A stretch of DNA of 38,136 bases from contig JAQUQK010000003.1 in NCBI GenBank assembly GCA_028716125.1, positions 1-38,136 on the forward strand, given 5' to 3'. Within the stretch, counting starts at the first letter, position 1, and each line of letters starts with the position of its first letter. The notes beneath the pieces are model-generated. The model did not search any database. It was not told the DNA's origin and saw nothing but the letters and a program-made list of their open reading frames with translations. This document shows, in pieces, positions 1 to 6,301 of the stretch. The DNA is from Thermoplasmatota archaeon (GTDB lineage: Archaea; Thermoplasmatota; JAQUQK01). The position numbers and the translations under genes are program-made.

Positions 1-165
1 GGCGGCGTAGGCGGCGTTGGCGGCGGCGTTGGCGGCGGCGTAGGCGGCGTTGGCGGCGTTGGCGGCGTTGGCGGCGGCGTAGGCGGCGTTGGCGGCGGCG
101 TTGGCGGCGGCGTAGGCGGCGTTGGCGGCGGCGTAGGCGGCGTTGGCGGCGTTGGCGGCGGCGTT
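1..165 (-). repeat. Coding tandem repeat of GCC-rich units, start copy
   Basis: The plus strand is built only from 9-mers (GGCGGCGTT, GGCGGCGTA) and 12-mers (GGCGGCGGCGTT, GGCGGCGGCGTA). On the minus strand these encode AAN, AAY, AAAN and AAAY. Every Ala is GCC, every Asn AAC and every Tyr TAC, so the array is repetitive at the DNA level. That implies recent slippage or recombination rather than selection on protein alone. The copy here encodes at least 55 residues with no end in view. Confidence 0.9.
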
Positions 166-483
166 TCGCACATCATCAAGAGTTATATTGCCTTCCCCTC
201 TTGCCCATTGTTCCGCCACTTCAATGGCCTTCAAAGGTCGCAATTCATCTTTGGGGACATATTTCAGAGCGAGCCGAGCACATTTACAGGCAGTTAAAAC
301 TAATCGCTTTCGCTTTTCGCTACCGATTTCTCCAGACAGATTCCCAATAAGCCAGAGCATCCAGTCGCCACGTTTGCAGTCCTCCCATAATTCCTGTGAG
401 GTTTTGTAATCGTGAGCGGCCTTGACAGCTTCTTCACAGGCGCCGAGTTTTTTAATTTTTAGTATGTATTCGTTGATTTTCAT
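1..483 (-). CDS. Imm-5-like phage protein with Ala/Asn/Tyr repeats, N-terminal part (runs off the window start)
   Basis: The ATG at 483 has an AGGAG ribosome binding site. Residues 1-106 form a helical domain with 'GDWMLWLIGNLSG', 'LVLTACKCARLALKYVP' and 'LRPLKAIEVAEQWARGE', the pattern I know from phage proteins annotated as Imm-5-like or putative immunity proteins. From residue 107 on, the protein is only Ala, Asn and Tyr. The family usually carries such an Ala-rich tract before a C-terminal 'QCADIVR' tail, and that tail is encoded at the other end of the window (37924-38136). The role is unknown; 'immunity' is only the family name. The gene follows the winged-helix gene in the same operon. 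Family assignment is fairly sure; function is not. Confidence 0.7.
   Translation of the reverse strand, partial: MKINEYILKIKKLGACEEAVKAAHDYKTSQELWEDCKRGDWMLWLIGNLSGEIGSEKRKRLVLTACKCARLALKYVPKDELRPLKAIEVAEQWARGEGNITLDDVRNAAANAANAAYAAANAAYAAANAAANAAYAAANAANAANAAYAAANAAANAAYAA
52..177. repeat. Terminal direct repeat, left copy (matches 38011-38136)
   Basis: Bases 52-177 are identical to 38011-38136, including the non-repetitive stretch GTTTCGCACATCATC. To the left of the match the two copies differ: T at 51 against A at 38010, then more repeats here but the unique gene end there. This fits a circular molecule whose repeat length the assembler could not resolve, or a population with different repeat numbers. 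Confidence 0.85.
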
Positions 484-524
484 TTTTGCTCCTGATAATT
501 TAATTCTCTTACTCTCTTATATAT

Positions 525-584
525 GGACACTGTGCCCTAACTTCTTAGGGCGGGATGCCCTAAGTGGCGGACAGTATGCCCTAA
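525..584. repeat. Hairpin flanked by two direct repeats, downstream of the HTH gene
   Basis: Two near-identical 16-mers, GGACACTGTGCCCTAA (525-540) and GGACAGTATGCCCTAA (569-584), flank a perfect hairpin with arms CTTAGGGC (544-551) and GCCCTAAG (557-564) and loop GGGAT. The element fills the gap between the stop of the winged-helix gene and the leader of the Imm-5-like gene. It has no T-tract on the minus strand, so it is not an obvious intrinsic terminator. It could be a repressor-binding array, a processing site or a small palindromic repeat. A very similar hairpin follows the capsid gene at 25463-25482. Confidence 0.7.
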
Positions 585-585
585 G

Positions 586-957
586 TCATAACAAGGATTT
601 CACCGAAGATTTCACGGGTTTTGAACTCATTTTTGCGGCCAACATTTTTACCATCGTAGCCGCTCCCACATTCTCAAATAGCGGCCCGGCAGTTAAGCGT
701 TTCGGATGCACATATAAAATTCTGCGATACTTAGTTTCATAAAGAGCCGTCAACCATTCTTTGCGTATTAACTTGCCGACAAGCCGCCGAACAGTCCGCG
801 AATCCATCTTCAACTCTTCGCCGAGCGTGGCGTTGCTTTCAAAACAACCGCCATTGCCCCACCTTAAAATCCTGCAAACTATCAACGCTTCAAAGGTAGT
901 CAGGTCCGGGGCCTTCATCACCCACCTAAACAGCGGTGTGAAACTCGGATAAGTCAA
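586..957 (-). CDS. Winged-helix (HTH) protein, possible replication or regulatory protein
   Basis: This 123-residue protein starts with TTG at 957. The start is supported by GGGAGG six bases upstream; the next Met is residue 14. Residues 20-75 ('TTFEALIVCRILRWGNGGCFESNATLGEELKMDSRTVRRLVGKLIRKEWL', in parts) have the HTH_36-type pattern: a helix, a linker, then an LG-E-L turn and an R-T-V-R-R-L recognition helix with a wing after it. Phage proteins of this type often sit near replication genes. No replicase or repressor was recognised elsewhere, so this gene is a candidate for either role. Tail residues 108-123 are Ser/Lys rich. DNA binding is likely; the exact role is inferred. Confidence 0.6.
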   Translation of the reverse strand: MTYPSFTPLFRWVMKAPDLTTFEALIVCRILRWGNGGCFESNATLGEELKMDSRTVRRLVGKLIRKEWLTALYETKYRRILYVHPKRLTAGPLFENVGAATMVKMLAAKMSSKPVKSSVKSLL

Positions 958-975
958 ATGCGGCCTCCCTGCCGT

Positions 976-1299
976 TTATCTGTCGCCAGCTTCGGTGTCG
1001 GGGTTATCGTCCTTGAACATATCGGGTTCTTCGGCGGCGGGTTCTTCACCTGCGGGCATCGTGGCTTGCGTCTGCTCAAAAGTAATTCTGATTCTGTCGC
1101 CGCCGTCAATCCAGCGAGAGAACTGTTCGAACTGGCCGCCAGTCATATTCAGACCTTCAAATTTCGGGTCAGCCGTATTAACCTTTTTGTTTAAGGCAAT
1201 CAACTTCGCCTCGACAACAATCTTCGGGAACGCTTCGGGCGGTGCGGATTGAGTTTCGTCTTTTGATTTTTGGCTTCCTTTTTTGCGGTTCTTTGCCAT
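976..1299 (-). CDS. Hypothetical acidic-tailed phage protein
   Basis: This 107-residue protein begins at an ATG preceded by AAGGAGG at ideal spacing. The N-terminus (residues 1-20) is very basic (KNRKKGSQKSK) and the last 25 residues are acidic (GEEPAAEEPDMFKDD). Between them is a short beta-rich stretch (residues 26-76, 'KIVVEAKLIALNKKV' and 'DRIRITFEQ'). I do not recognise the family. It is the gene just upstream of the winged-helix gene in the operon, with an 18-base gap. No membrane segment or catalytic motif is visible. Confidence 0.6.
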   Translation of the reverse strand: MAKNRKKGSQKSKDETQSAPPEAFPKIVVEAKLIALNKKVNTADPKFEGLNMTGGQFEQFSRWIDGGDRIRITFEQTQATMPAGEEPAAEEPDMFKDDNPDTEAGDR

Positions 1300-1337
1300 A
1301 ATTTGACCTCCTTGTTAAGTGGTTAAGTAGTAACTAT

Positions 1338-1796
1338 TTACGTTGTTTTTCCTGCCGGCAGTAACGCCTTAAATCCTTTTTCTTTTAACGCTTCAAAATA
1401 GGTTTGCCGTTTTTGGTAATCGTAAACATAGGGCAGAAACACCTCCATCATTTCTACCTGCGATAATTCAATTAAAGCCATCTGTGCATCTACCCAATCG
1501 AGCAGTATTTTCCAAGCCGTTCTTTCTGCCTGTTCGCCTAATTTCTGAATTGTTTCCGGGCGCGTCCTGCTGGATAGATTTTGTCGCAAAATCTTTTCGC
1601 ACTCCGGCAATCGCGCGGGTAATTTGTATGGAATTTCCGCCCCTTCATATAGCATAATAAAACAGATACCCGAAACCCTTTGTTTGCCATCGTAGAGTTT
1701 CAGTATTTGTTTCGCGCCGTGCTGTACCAGCTTTTCCTCGATGTATGAAATCGAGCGACTCGCCGATACTGATGATGTATAGTTTTTGAGACTCAT
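1338..1796 (-). CDS. Conserved phage hypothetical protein
   Basis: This 152-residue soluble protein has a C-terminal block 'ERTAWKILLDWVDAQMALIELSQVEMMEVFLPYVYD' (split here as residues about 95-132) that I recognise from many unrelated phages and prophages as a conserved hypothetical, with no known function. The N-terminal 45 residues ('TSSVSASRSISYIEEKLVQHGAKQI') look alpha-helical, with a possible DNA- or nucleotide-contacting basic patch. The start overlaps the upstream stop as TAATG, implying coupled translation. A role in replication or recombination is common guesswork for this family and is not shown here. Confidence 0.65.
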   Translation of the reverse strand: MSLKNYTSSVSASRSISYIEEKLVQHGAKQILKLYDGKQRVSGICFIMLYEGAEIPYKLPARLPECEKILRQNLSSRTRPETIQKLGEQAERTAWKILLDWVDAQMALIELSQVEMMEVFLPYVYDYQKRQTYFEALKEKGFKALLPAGKTT

Positions 1797-2077
1797 TAGG
1801 ACACCTTTTTTTGTTGTCTTAATTTGATTCCGAACGGTTGAGCGGCATTCGGGTTATACCAATACTCACACCCGTTAGGTAATCTGTCCTTACAACAACC
1901 TACTTTGCCGTGAAAGCACTCTGAGCATTTATACTGTTGACCGTATTGACGCATAATCTTTATGCTTCGCTGCCGCCTTCTTTTGGCCTTCAATCGTACC
2001 TGCTTGTCAATGAATGCGCCGCGCTCTTCGGCGGATAAACTTCGCCACCAATGTTGTCGCTCTCTCTTAGACTTCAC
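1796..2077 (-). CDS. Small basic Cys-rich protein, probable zinc binding
   Basis: This 93-residue protein is very basic in residues 1-45 (KSKRERQHWW, KAKRRRQRSIK). A Cys cluster C-x2-C-x6-CC-x7-C ('CSECFHGKVGCCKDRLPNGC', about residues 52-71) could hold one zinc. A basic arm plus a small zinc knuckle suggests nucleic-acid binding. The 3' end shares TAATG with the next gene, and the start overlaps the HD-domain gene by 11 bases. I cannot name the family. Confidence 0.6.
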   Translation of the reverse strand: MKSKRERQHWWRSLSAEERGAFIDKQVRLKAKRRRQRSIKIMRQYGQQYKCSECFHGKVGCCKDRLPNGCEYWYNPNAAQPFGIKLRQQKKVS

Positions 2078-2738
2078 TTTCAGACTTCTCCTCTAACGTA
2101 GCCAGTTCATCACAGAAATACATTAACTTCACGATGGGATTGTGATACCAGGCGTTTGCCATTGAGTTGCCGTAACGCCGTTTCTTGCTCTCCTCTTTGC
2201 TCAAGTTTTCATCTTCGGAGTGGTCGCCGCGCAGGGGGTATTCACCTTGTTGCCAATCGTCTTTGTCGTAAAACTCATTACAGCCGTAAGGCCCCATGTG
2301 ATACTTAATCATCAACTTTTCGAGGTCTGTCAGCTTGATAAACTTCTCAATGCGCTCGATGCTCAGTAAGGCGTGGCCTTTGGGCTGGCTCTTGTTCCAC
2401 TGATAAGGGGCTTCGCTGCCGAGGTAGGCGCCGACTTTGCAGACATCGTGCAACAAGGCGGCGATAACGATTGTATTTTCGTCCATCGGTAGTGGTTGTT
2501 GCCCGGGCGCCGATGCTTTTCCGAGGTCGAATTTGTTCTGATATCTGCTCAGCAATTCATAGACCCCTAAAGAGTGCTTCGCTAAGCCGCCCGGATAAGC
2601 ACTGTGAAACTTCGTAGAGGCCGGGGATTTGAAAAAACCGTTCTCCTCAAGCCATTTTATCAGTTCGTCTATCCCGGCGCGGCCTGTGCCTTTTAACAGG
2701 CCAATTATGATGTCCTTAACGTCTTTAGTCTTGCTCAT
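2067..2738 (-). CDS. HD-domain phosphohydrolase-like protein
   Basis: This 223-residue protein has the HD superfamily signature: His55 in 'GLAKHSLGVY', His97-Asp98 in 'IAALLHDVCKVG', His122 in 'KGHALLS', His147 in 'IKYHMGP' and Asp210 in 'LMYFCDELA'. These would coordinate one or two metals for phosphate-ester hydrolysis. Phage HD proteins of this size act on nucleotides or signalling nucleotides, but the substrate cannot be told here. The start is preceded by GGACGG. It lies in the accessory operon between two small unknown genes. A host-takeover or anti-defence role (for example, degrading a cyclic nucleotide) is possible but purely inferred. Confidence 0.8.
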   Translation of the reverse strand: MSKTKDVKDIIIGLLKGTGRAGIDELIKWLEENGFFKSPASTKFHSAYPGGLAKHSLGVYELLSRYQNKFDLGKASAPGQQPLPMDENTIVIAALLHDVCKVGAYLGSEAPYQWNKSQPKGHALLSIERIEKFIKLTDLEKLMIKYHMGPYGCNEFYDKDDWQQGEYPLRGDHSEDENLSKEESKKRRYGNSMANAWYHNPIVKLMYFCDELATLEEKSESEV

Positions 2739-2761
2739 TGTTCCGTCCTTTCTAAAATCAA

Positions 2762-3016
2762 TTATGTTATTCCGCCATCCAGTAAGGGCAGGTTTTCTAT
2801 TATCTCGCAGACGCCCTCATAAGTTTTTACGGGCATCCTCTCCTCATTGCCGCACAACTGATTTCTGCCACAATATACAGGTGTCGCCTTTAAGCCGTTC
2901 CTGTCTTTAACAGCCATCTTTGCCTCGTAAACAGCATCGTAGTATTGAGCAATGATATTTTCTAATTGCCAGATTCGTTCCTTGTACTTAACGGCGTAAT
3001 GTTTTTTTGTTTTCAT
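2762..3016 (-). CDS. Hypothetical phage protein, small
   Basis: This 84-residue protein opens with a basic stretch and an amphipathic helix (residues 1-35, 'KTKKHYAVKYKERIWQLENIIAQYYDAVYEAKM'). It also has two Cys in 'YCGRNQLCG' (about residues 48-55). It begins two bases after the stop of the HNH-like gene and has no clear ribosome binding site, so translation is probably coupled. No family recognised. Confidence 0.5.
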   Translation of the reverse strand: MKTKKHYAVKYKERIWQLENIIAQYYDAVYEAKMAVKDRNGLKATPVYCGRNQLCGNEERMPVKTYEGVCEIIENLPLLDGGIT

Positions 3017-3018
3017 AT

Positions 3019-3456
3019 CTAAAATGGGTATTCGTTTCCGTCTGCGTCGCGGCCTCTGTATTCGCCGTCAACTTCCAAGTCCATATAGTTCGTTTCTTCT
3101 ATTACTGCGGCCTGTTTTTTCAGATCCGCCAAAAGTATCTTGAGGTCCGGTTGTTCGGGGATGATTACTTTGGATTCGCGGTAGCGGCATATTACACTCC
3201 ACCGCTCTTCACCCTCGAGCGCAACTTCTAACTTTAGCCAAAACTCCTGCTTGTTGTGGTGCGCGGCCTTGTGGTGTTCTACACATAAGGGTACTCCGAA
3301 AATCGGAGTCCACCTGAAAAACCAAACACTCCGCCAGCGGCCGCCAAATATATGATGCGCTTCCAAGTTTTGACGCTCAGGACAAAATAAACACTTGCCG
3401 GGGGCCTTCACTATGTAACGCCAAACTTCATCGAGTTTTGTTTCGAGGTAATTCAT
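3019..3456 (-). CDS. HNH-like zinc-binding nuclease
   Basis: This 145-residue protein has Cys22-x2-Cys25, His34-His35 in 'LEAHHIFGG', Cys58 in 'VPLCVEHHKAAHH', and His61, His62 and His66. That is the treble-clef layout of HNH or NinG-like phage nucleases: the first His pair as general base, and Cys/His as structural zinc and metal ligands. The C-terminal half is a charged helix. The start lies only eight bases from the 3' end of the tRNA-like gene and has no Shine-Dalgarno sequence, so tRNA processing would leave an almost leaderless message. A role in recombination or packaging is typical but not proven. Confidence 0.7.
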   Translation of the reverse strand: MNYLETKLDEVWRYIVKAPGKCLFCPERQNLEAHHIFGGRWRSVWFFRWTPIFGVPLCVEHHKAAHHNKQEFWLKLEVALEGEERWSVICRYRESKVIIPEQPDLKILLADLKKQAAVIEETNYMDLEVDGEYRGRDADGNEYPF

Positions 3457-3463
3457 TTTTTAA

Positions 3464-3537
3464 TTGCGGGGGCCGGATTCGAACCGGCGACCTGCGGCTT
3501 ATGAGGCCACCGAGCTACCAGACTGCTCTACCCCGCT
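3464..3537 (-). tRNA. tRNA-Met (CAT), initiator-like
   Basis: The 74-nt minus-strand sequence folds as a full cloverleaf: acceptor AGCGGGG with CCCCGCA, D-stem GAGC/GCTC, anticodon stem GTGGC/GCCGC around loop CTCATAA, T-stem GCCGG/CCGGC with loop TTCGAAT, and discriminator A. CCA is not encoded (TTA follows). Three traits point to an initiator: an unpaired 1:72 position (A-A here, C-A in E. coli fMet), the A11:T24 pair in the D-stem, and near-identity of the acceptor and T arms to bacterial tRNA-fMet. Against it, the third anticodon-stem pair is C31:G39 instead of the canonical G:C. It is embedded between two minus-strand genes, five bases after one stop. Confidence 0.92.
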
Positions 3538-3542
3538 GTAAA

Positions 3543-3842
3543 CTATGCAACAATGGTCGTTGAATTTTTCGCTTTGACGATTTTCTTTAATTCATACAGA
3601 CCGACTTCGCAGGTTTCGTCTTGGTCAATCATCTGCGTTATGTCGGTGTGTGCGTCCAAACTAACCTCGTTGTTGCCTTCGTATTTGCGGTAACGAACAA
3701 ACACTCTTTTGGGTAACTTTTTCAGCATTTCAAAATCTCCTTTATCCTTTGGCCTTTTCCTTGCGCACTCGATACAAAGGCCATCGTAAAGAGGCACATC
3801 TTCCTTGCCGCATTCGCTACATTTACCAAAACTATTTCCCAT
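3543..3842 (-). CDS. Zinc-ribbon-type hypothetical protein
   Basis: This 99-residue protein starts with a four-Cys zinc ribbon: C-x2-C at residues 8-11 ('KCSECGKED') and C-x2-C at 23-26 ('LCIECARKR'). A basic strand (residues 44-55, 'KRVFVRYRKYEG') and a helical end follow. The start overlaps the small basic gene upstream. The stop lies five bases from the tRNA 5' end. Such proteins often bind nucleic acid or partner proteins; the function is unknown. Confidence 0.6.
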   Translation of the reverse strand: MGNSFGKCSECGKEDVPLYDGLCIECARKRPKDKGDFEMLKKLPKRVFVRYRKYEGNNEVSLDAHTDITQMIDQDETCEVGLYELKKIVKAKNSTTIVA

Positions 3843-3981
3843 TTTTTTTAATTTCTATAATTGAATCTTTGTCTTTAACTATCGAAGTAAAAACGACACC
3901 CTTTATTCTCTTGAAAACAAGTTCGGCAATTCTTTTATAAAGTTGATACCGTCCCTGTTTTCTGCTTATCTTGTTCTGCAT
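3832..3981 (-). CDS. Small basic hypothetical protein (49 aa)
   Basis: An ORF of 50 codons, ATG at 3981 to TAG at 3832, fills the otherwise empty stretch between two genes. Its ATG sits two bases after the upstream TAA, and its end overlaps the next start by 11 bases, the packing seen across this operon. The product is basic and helical (MQNKISRKQGRYQLYKRI at the N-terminus, DSIIEIKKNGK at the end). There is no recognised family and no strong ribosome binding site, so coupling is assumed. Confidence 0.55.
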   Translation of the reverse strand: MQNKISRKQGRYQLYKRIAELVFKRIKGVVFTSIVKDKDSIIEIKKNGK

Positions 3982-3983
3982 CT

Positions 3984-4670
3984 TTAATCTACATAACTGT
4001 TTTTGCGGTATTCGTCCGGCACAAGTGTTGCGTCAACAATCTGTATATTCCACTCCAACGAAACCAGCACGCCGGGGATATTAAGGGGACATTCAACCTT
4101 GATTTTCTCGACTGCTTTATCTACTGCGGCCTGAATCTTGTCTTTGTCGGGGATTCGGCGGACCGTATCAGTGCTGCGGACTTTTAACATATCTACCGGC
4201 TTTTCGACCGGCTTTATGCTTGAACCATCGCCGCCTTTAGACACGCTGATGTTCTGCCGGCGAATTGCTTCTCTGGCGGCCTTCTCCTCCGCCGCCCTTA
4301 TCTTAGCGGCCTCGGCATCCCGGAAGGCGTCTCTTTCGCGGTTCTTTGCCGTTATCACATCGTCGCACATCGCCAGTATCGGTTTGAACATCGCATTGAC
4401 CGTATCGGTGAAACGCTTCGGCTCATCGAGAATCTTCTTGCGCAGTTCGTCAACGGCTTTGCGACCAGCTTTGACCCTGCCTATCAGAATGTTTGCGTGG
4501 TCAGAGGAATTGAAATCGACTATCTTTAAAGCTGTCAGTTCTTCGCAGACAATCTCCGCCTCTTTGTAAACTCTCTCGATAGCCGATGCCTCTGCTATCG
4601 CTGTAACCTGTACCGGCCGTATTGCGGTTTCAGGCGGTTTGACTCTTTTGGTTTTTACTGCCGTTTGCAT
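3984..4670 (-). CDS. Conserved phage coiled-coil protein of recombination/replication modules
   Basis: This 228-residue protein has AGGAGG before the ATG. Residues 30-130 are a long charged helix region ('GRKAVDELRKKILDEPKRFTDTVNAMFKPIL', given in parts) continuing into an Ala/Glu/Arg coiled coil ('RDAEAAKIRAAEEKAAREA'). The C-terminus has 'PGVLVSLEWNIQIVDATLVPDEY', close to the usual 'vdlslvPreyl' ending. This arrangement is common in phage operons carrying single-strand annealing or replication genes, and its function is unresolved. Here no annealing protein is adjacent. Confidence 0.6.
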   Translation of the reverse strand: MQTAVKTKRVKPPETAIRPVQVTAIAEASAIERVYKEAEIVCEELTALKIVDFNSSDHANILIGRVKAGRKAVDELRKKILDEPKRFTDTVNAMFKPILAMCDDVITAKNRERDAFRDAEAAKIRAAEEKAAREAIRRQNISVSKGGDGSSIKPVEKPVDMLKVRSTDTVRRIPDKDKIQAAVDKAVEKIKVECPLNIPGVLVSLEWNIQIVDATLVPDEYRKNSYVD

Positions 4671-4674
4671 TTTG

Positions 4675-5223
4675 TTACCTCCTTAAGTGTTTCAGTTCTC
4701 GTTTCAGGGCGTCGCGCTGCGCTATCAATAGGCCGCGCGTCTCTAAGTCTTTGCCTTCTACGTTTTTTATTTTTTGCAGACGTTTTGTTTCGGCGGTTAT
4801 CTTCGGGGCCAGTCCTTTAAGTTCTTTGTCGATGTTCCTGATGCGCTGCGCTTTCTGTTCGACTGTCAGCACTTTGCCTGAGCCAAAGTCTCTGAAAAAC
4901 TTTGCTATCGTTGCCGCAGCTTCCCCCGGTGTTAATTTGCTGATGTTAATTTCGTCCTGCATTTCGGCGGGGAGATTTTCTTTCTCCCTTATCTGTGCCT
5001 GGTAAAATTGATTGACGCAAAGGGTTTCGAGATAATCCGTTGCTATATCGGGACTTACGAAACGGGGGACATCGGCGGTCATTTCAAAGGATACACGACA
5101 GTTTTCGTAATTGGCGGTTTTGATTACCCCGCCGTAACGGACGGTAATTTCTTTGACCTTGACGGCCTGAGCGATTGAGATTCGTCGCCTACGTTTGACT
5201 TTGTGTTTTTTCTTCATAGCCAT
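4675..5223 (-). CDS. Conserved phage hypothetical protein with N-terminal beta domain and C-terminal coiled coil
   Basis: This 182-residue protein starts at an ATG with GGAG five bases upstream. After a Lys/Arg-rich leader (residues 2-15) comes 'VKEITVRYGGVIKTANYENCRVSFEM'-like beta structure (residues 22-48), a pattern I know from phage proteins whose core reads 'vsygrtinlgnYenvrve'. Residues 120-180 form a Lys/Glu-rich coiled coil. It sits four bases upstream of the coiled-coil protein gene and overlaps the winged-helix gene. The function is unknown. Confidence 0.55.
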   Translation of the reverse strand: MAMKKKHKVKRRRRISIAQAVKVKEITVRYGGVIKTANYENCRVSFEMTADVPRFVSPDIATDYLETLCVNQFYQAQIREKENLPAEMQDEINISKLTPGEAAATIAKFFRDFGSGKVLTVEQKAQRIRNIDKELKGLAPKITAETKRLQKIKNVEGKDLETRGLLIAQRDALKRELKHLRR

Positions 5224-5567
5224 TTATACTCCAATCCTTTTTTGACAACTTTTTCAGACCAAAACGTGCTTTGCTCTAAGGGGACAACTCGATAGTAGTT
5301 ATTGCCGCCCTTGCCTCTTGATTCATCTATCATAAGACCGACCTTGACTAAGGCGTGGCGGACTTCGTTGATTCTGGCGTTATATTGGCGACCTATCTGA
5401 GCCAAATCGCTTGTGGTCAATACCTGCCTCATACGCTCGGCGATTTTGAAAAGCCGGTATATCTGCAATGCTTGAGCGGACAAGCGGGCTTCGTCCTCCG
5501 GGTTTAAGACAGAAGGATTAAGCAGCATTTCAAAGGTCAACTGATTTTCAGCAACAACACCGTTCAT
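5214..5567 (-). CDS. Winged-helix DNA-binding protein
   Basis: In this 117-residue protein, residues 35-95 read as a winged helix: 'QIYRLFKIAERMRQVLTTSDLAQIGRQYNARINEVRHALVKVG', then a wing 'GGNNYYRVV'. The recognition helix would be 'NARINEVRHALV'. The spacing resembles small phage regulatory or replication-accessory proteins. It is translationally coupled by TAATG to the membrane-anchored gene and is near the start of the early operon, so a regulator of that operon is one reading. DNA binding is inferred from the pattern only. Confidence 0.55.
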   Translation of the reverse strand: MNGVVAENQLTFEMLLNPSVLNPEDEARLSAQALQIYRLFKIAERMRQVLTTSDLAQIGRQYNARINEVRHALVKVGLMIDESRGKGGNNYYRVVPLEQSTFWSEKVVKKGLEYKWL

Positions 5568-5899
5568 TACATACCCGCTTTCTTACAGTGATAGACCCCC
5601 TGCTGGTAACAAAAGGCCGCTTCGTAACCTTCTCGAAATTCAGACCCAAGTATGCCGTCAACTTTGATGGGGGGCTTCCCGGCCTTACTGAGCACTTCGT
5701 TGACCCACTCCTGCAATTCAGACGGAGAGGGTAGTGTCTGGACTTCCTCTGCCTGATTCGGCGGCATTGCTTCAAATTCCAGAGGGGGCAGAAGCCACAT
5801 TGCCACGCCGCCGATAACCAATACGGCAATCAAAAAAAGATAACACCGCAAGGGTGTGCCGCCTTCGTCAATCCTAATTTTTACAGGTTCATCGTTCAT
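5567..5899 (-). CDS. Single-pass membrane protein with peptidoglycan-binding-like C-terminus
   Basis: This 110-residue protein has one transmembrane helix at residues 19-37 (CYLFLIAVLVIGGVAMWLL), a Pro/Glu-rich linker (40-60) and a small C-terminal domain (62-100) ending 'PPIKVDGILGSEFREGYEAAF'. The K-V-D-G-I-x-G core resembles the helical peptidoglycan-binding domain repeat (VDGxxGpxTxxAv). That would place the domain in the periplasm, contacting cell wall. It starts with an ATGA overlap after the zinc protein. The membrane segment is clear; the wall-binding reading is tentative. Confidence 0.55.
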   Translation of the reverse strand: MNDEPVKIRIDEGGTPLRCYLFLIAVLVIGGVAMWLLPPLEFEAMPPNQAEEVQTLPSPSELQEWVNEVLSKAGKPPIKVDGILGSEFREGYEAAFCYQQGVYHCKKAGM

Positions 5900-6180
5900 T
5901 CTTCGTTCTCCTGGTCAAAAGCAATTTTGCACGCCGAAACTTCAAGCCGTTCGGACTTCGGCAATTTAGAATCTTCGGGCCCCGCCGTATCGCAAAAGTA
6001 TTCCAGTGTGGCTTCGTCCTGAATCATACAATCCTTGCAACCCTGAGTATTGCAATGAGCGCAGTTCACAAGACAGCCCCGATGCACTTCCGCACCACAG
6101 GCAGGACACGCTACTACTTCGTATTGATACATCTGGCCGCCACAGGCGGCACAACTACCGGCGTAATCTTCGCTACTCAT
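5896..6180 (-). CDS. RING-like Cys-rich zinc protein, first gene of the early minus operon
   Basis: I chose the ATG at 6180 (94 aa) because GAGGT lies at good spacing; a TTG 42 bases upstream lacks a site and falls in a hairpin. Zinc ligands run C10, C13, C25, C28, H33, C36, C40, C43, C48, C51, a cross-brace-like spacing similar to RING, PHD or B-box folds. The C-terminal 45 residues are acidic. It probably mediates protein contact. No E3-type activity can be claimed from sequence. It is the gene nearest the divergent control region shared with the integrase. Confidence 0.6.
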   Translation of the reverse strand: MSSEDYAGSCAACGGQMYQYEVVACPACGAEVHRGCLVNCAHCNTQGCKDCMIQDEATLEYFCDTAGPEDSKLPKSERLEVSACKIAFDQENEE

Positions 6181-6194
6181 TTTTACCTCATAAC

Positions 6195-6227
6195 AGGCGT
6201 TGCGGTCCTCCTTGACCTGCAACGCCT
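6195..6227 (-). promoter_or_regulatory. Leader hairpin with AAGGAG in the loop
   Basis: In the minus-strand leader of the zinc-protein gene, AGGCGTTGC pairs perfectly with GCAACGCCT. A one-base bulge and an inner GGTC/GACC stem leave AAGGAG in the loop. The element lies 15 bases upstream of the ATG, whose own site is GAGGT. It could be a translational control element or a DNA operator. Confidence 0.65.
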
Positions 6228-6241
6228 AAACGCTTCGATAA

Positions 6242-6262
6242 AAGCCATAGGAGGAGGGTGAA
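6242..6262 (+). repeat. Left copy of a short direct repeat flanking the int-GNAT block
   Basis: AAGCCAT, then A, then GGAGGAGGGTGAA occurs here. AAGCCAT, then TTC, then GGAGGAGGGTGAA occurs at 8051-8073. The two copies bracket exactly the integrase and acetyltransferase genes in the same orientation. Each could also act as a strong ribosome binding site (GGAGGAGG followed by GTG), here for an 11-codon leader. Confidence 0.55.
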
Positions 6263-6268
6263 AAAAGC

Positions 6269-6286
6269 TGTGCCAAAGTTGGCACA
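6269..6286. promoter_or_regulatory. Operator-like perfect palindrome
   Basis: TGTGCCAAAGTTGGCACA has perfect 8-base arms around a 2-base centre, the usual form of a dimeric repressor site. It lies 16 bases upstream of the putative integrase -35 and in the leader or promoter region of the minus-strand early operon, so one protein could control both directions. A degenerate second copy (TGTGCCA and TGACACA arms) is at 6401-6420. Confidence 0.6.
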
Positions 6287-6301
6287 AAGCTAAGAAAAAT
6301 C

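Noticed and set aside
1..165. CRISPR-like tandem array
   Set aside because: There are no spacers. The units are contiguous 9- and 12-mers and encode a single protein in frame, so it is a coding tandem repeat.
143..409. Plus-strand ORF opposite the Imm-5-like gene
   Set aside because: It is a shadow of a well supported minus-strand gene, and its composition follows the repeat complement.
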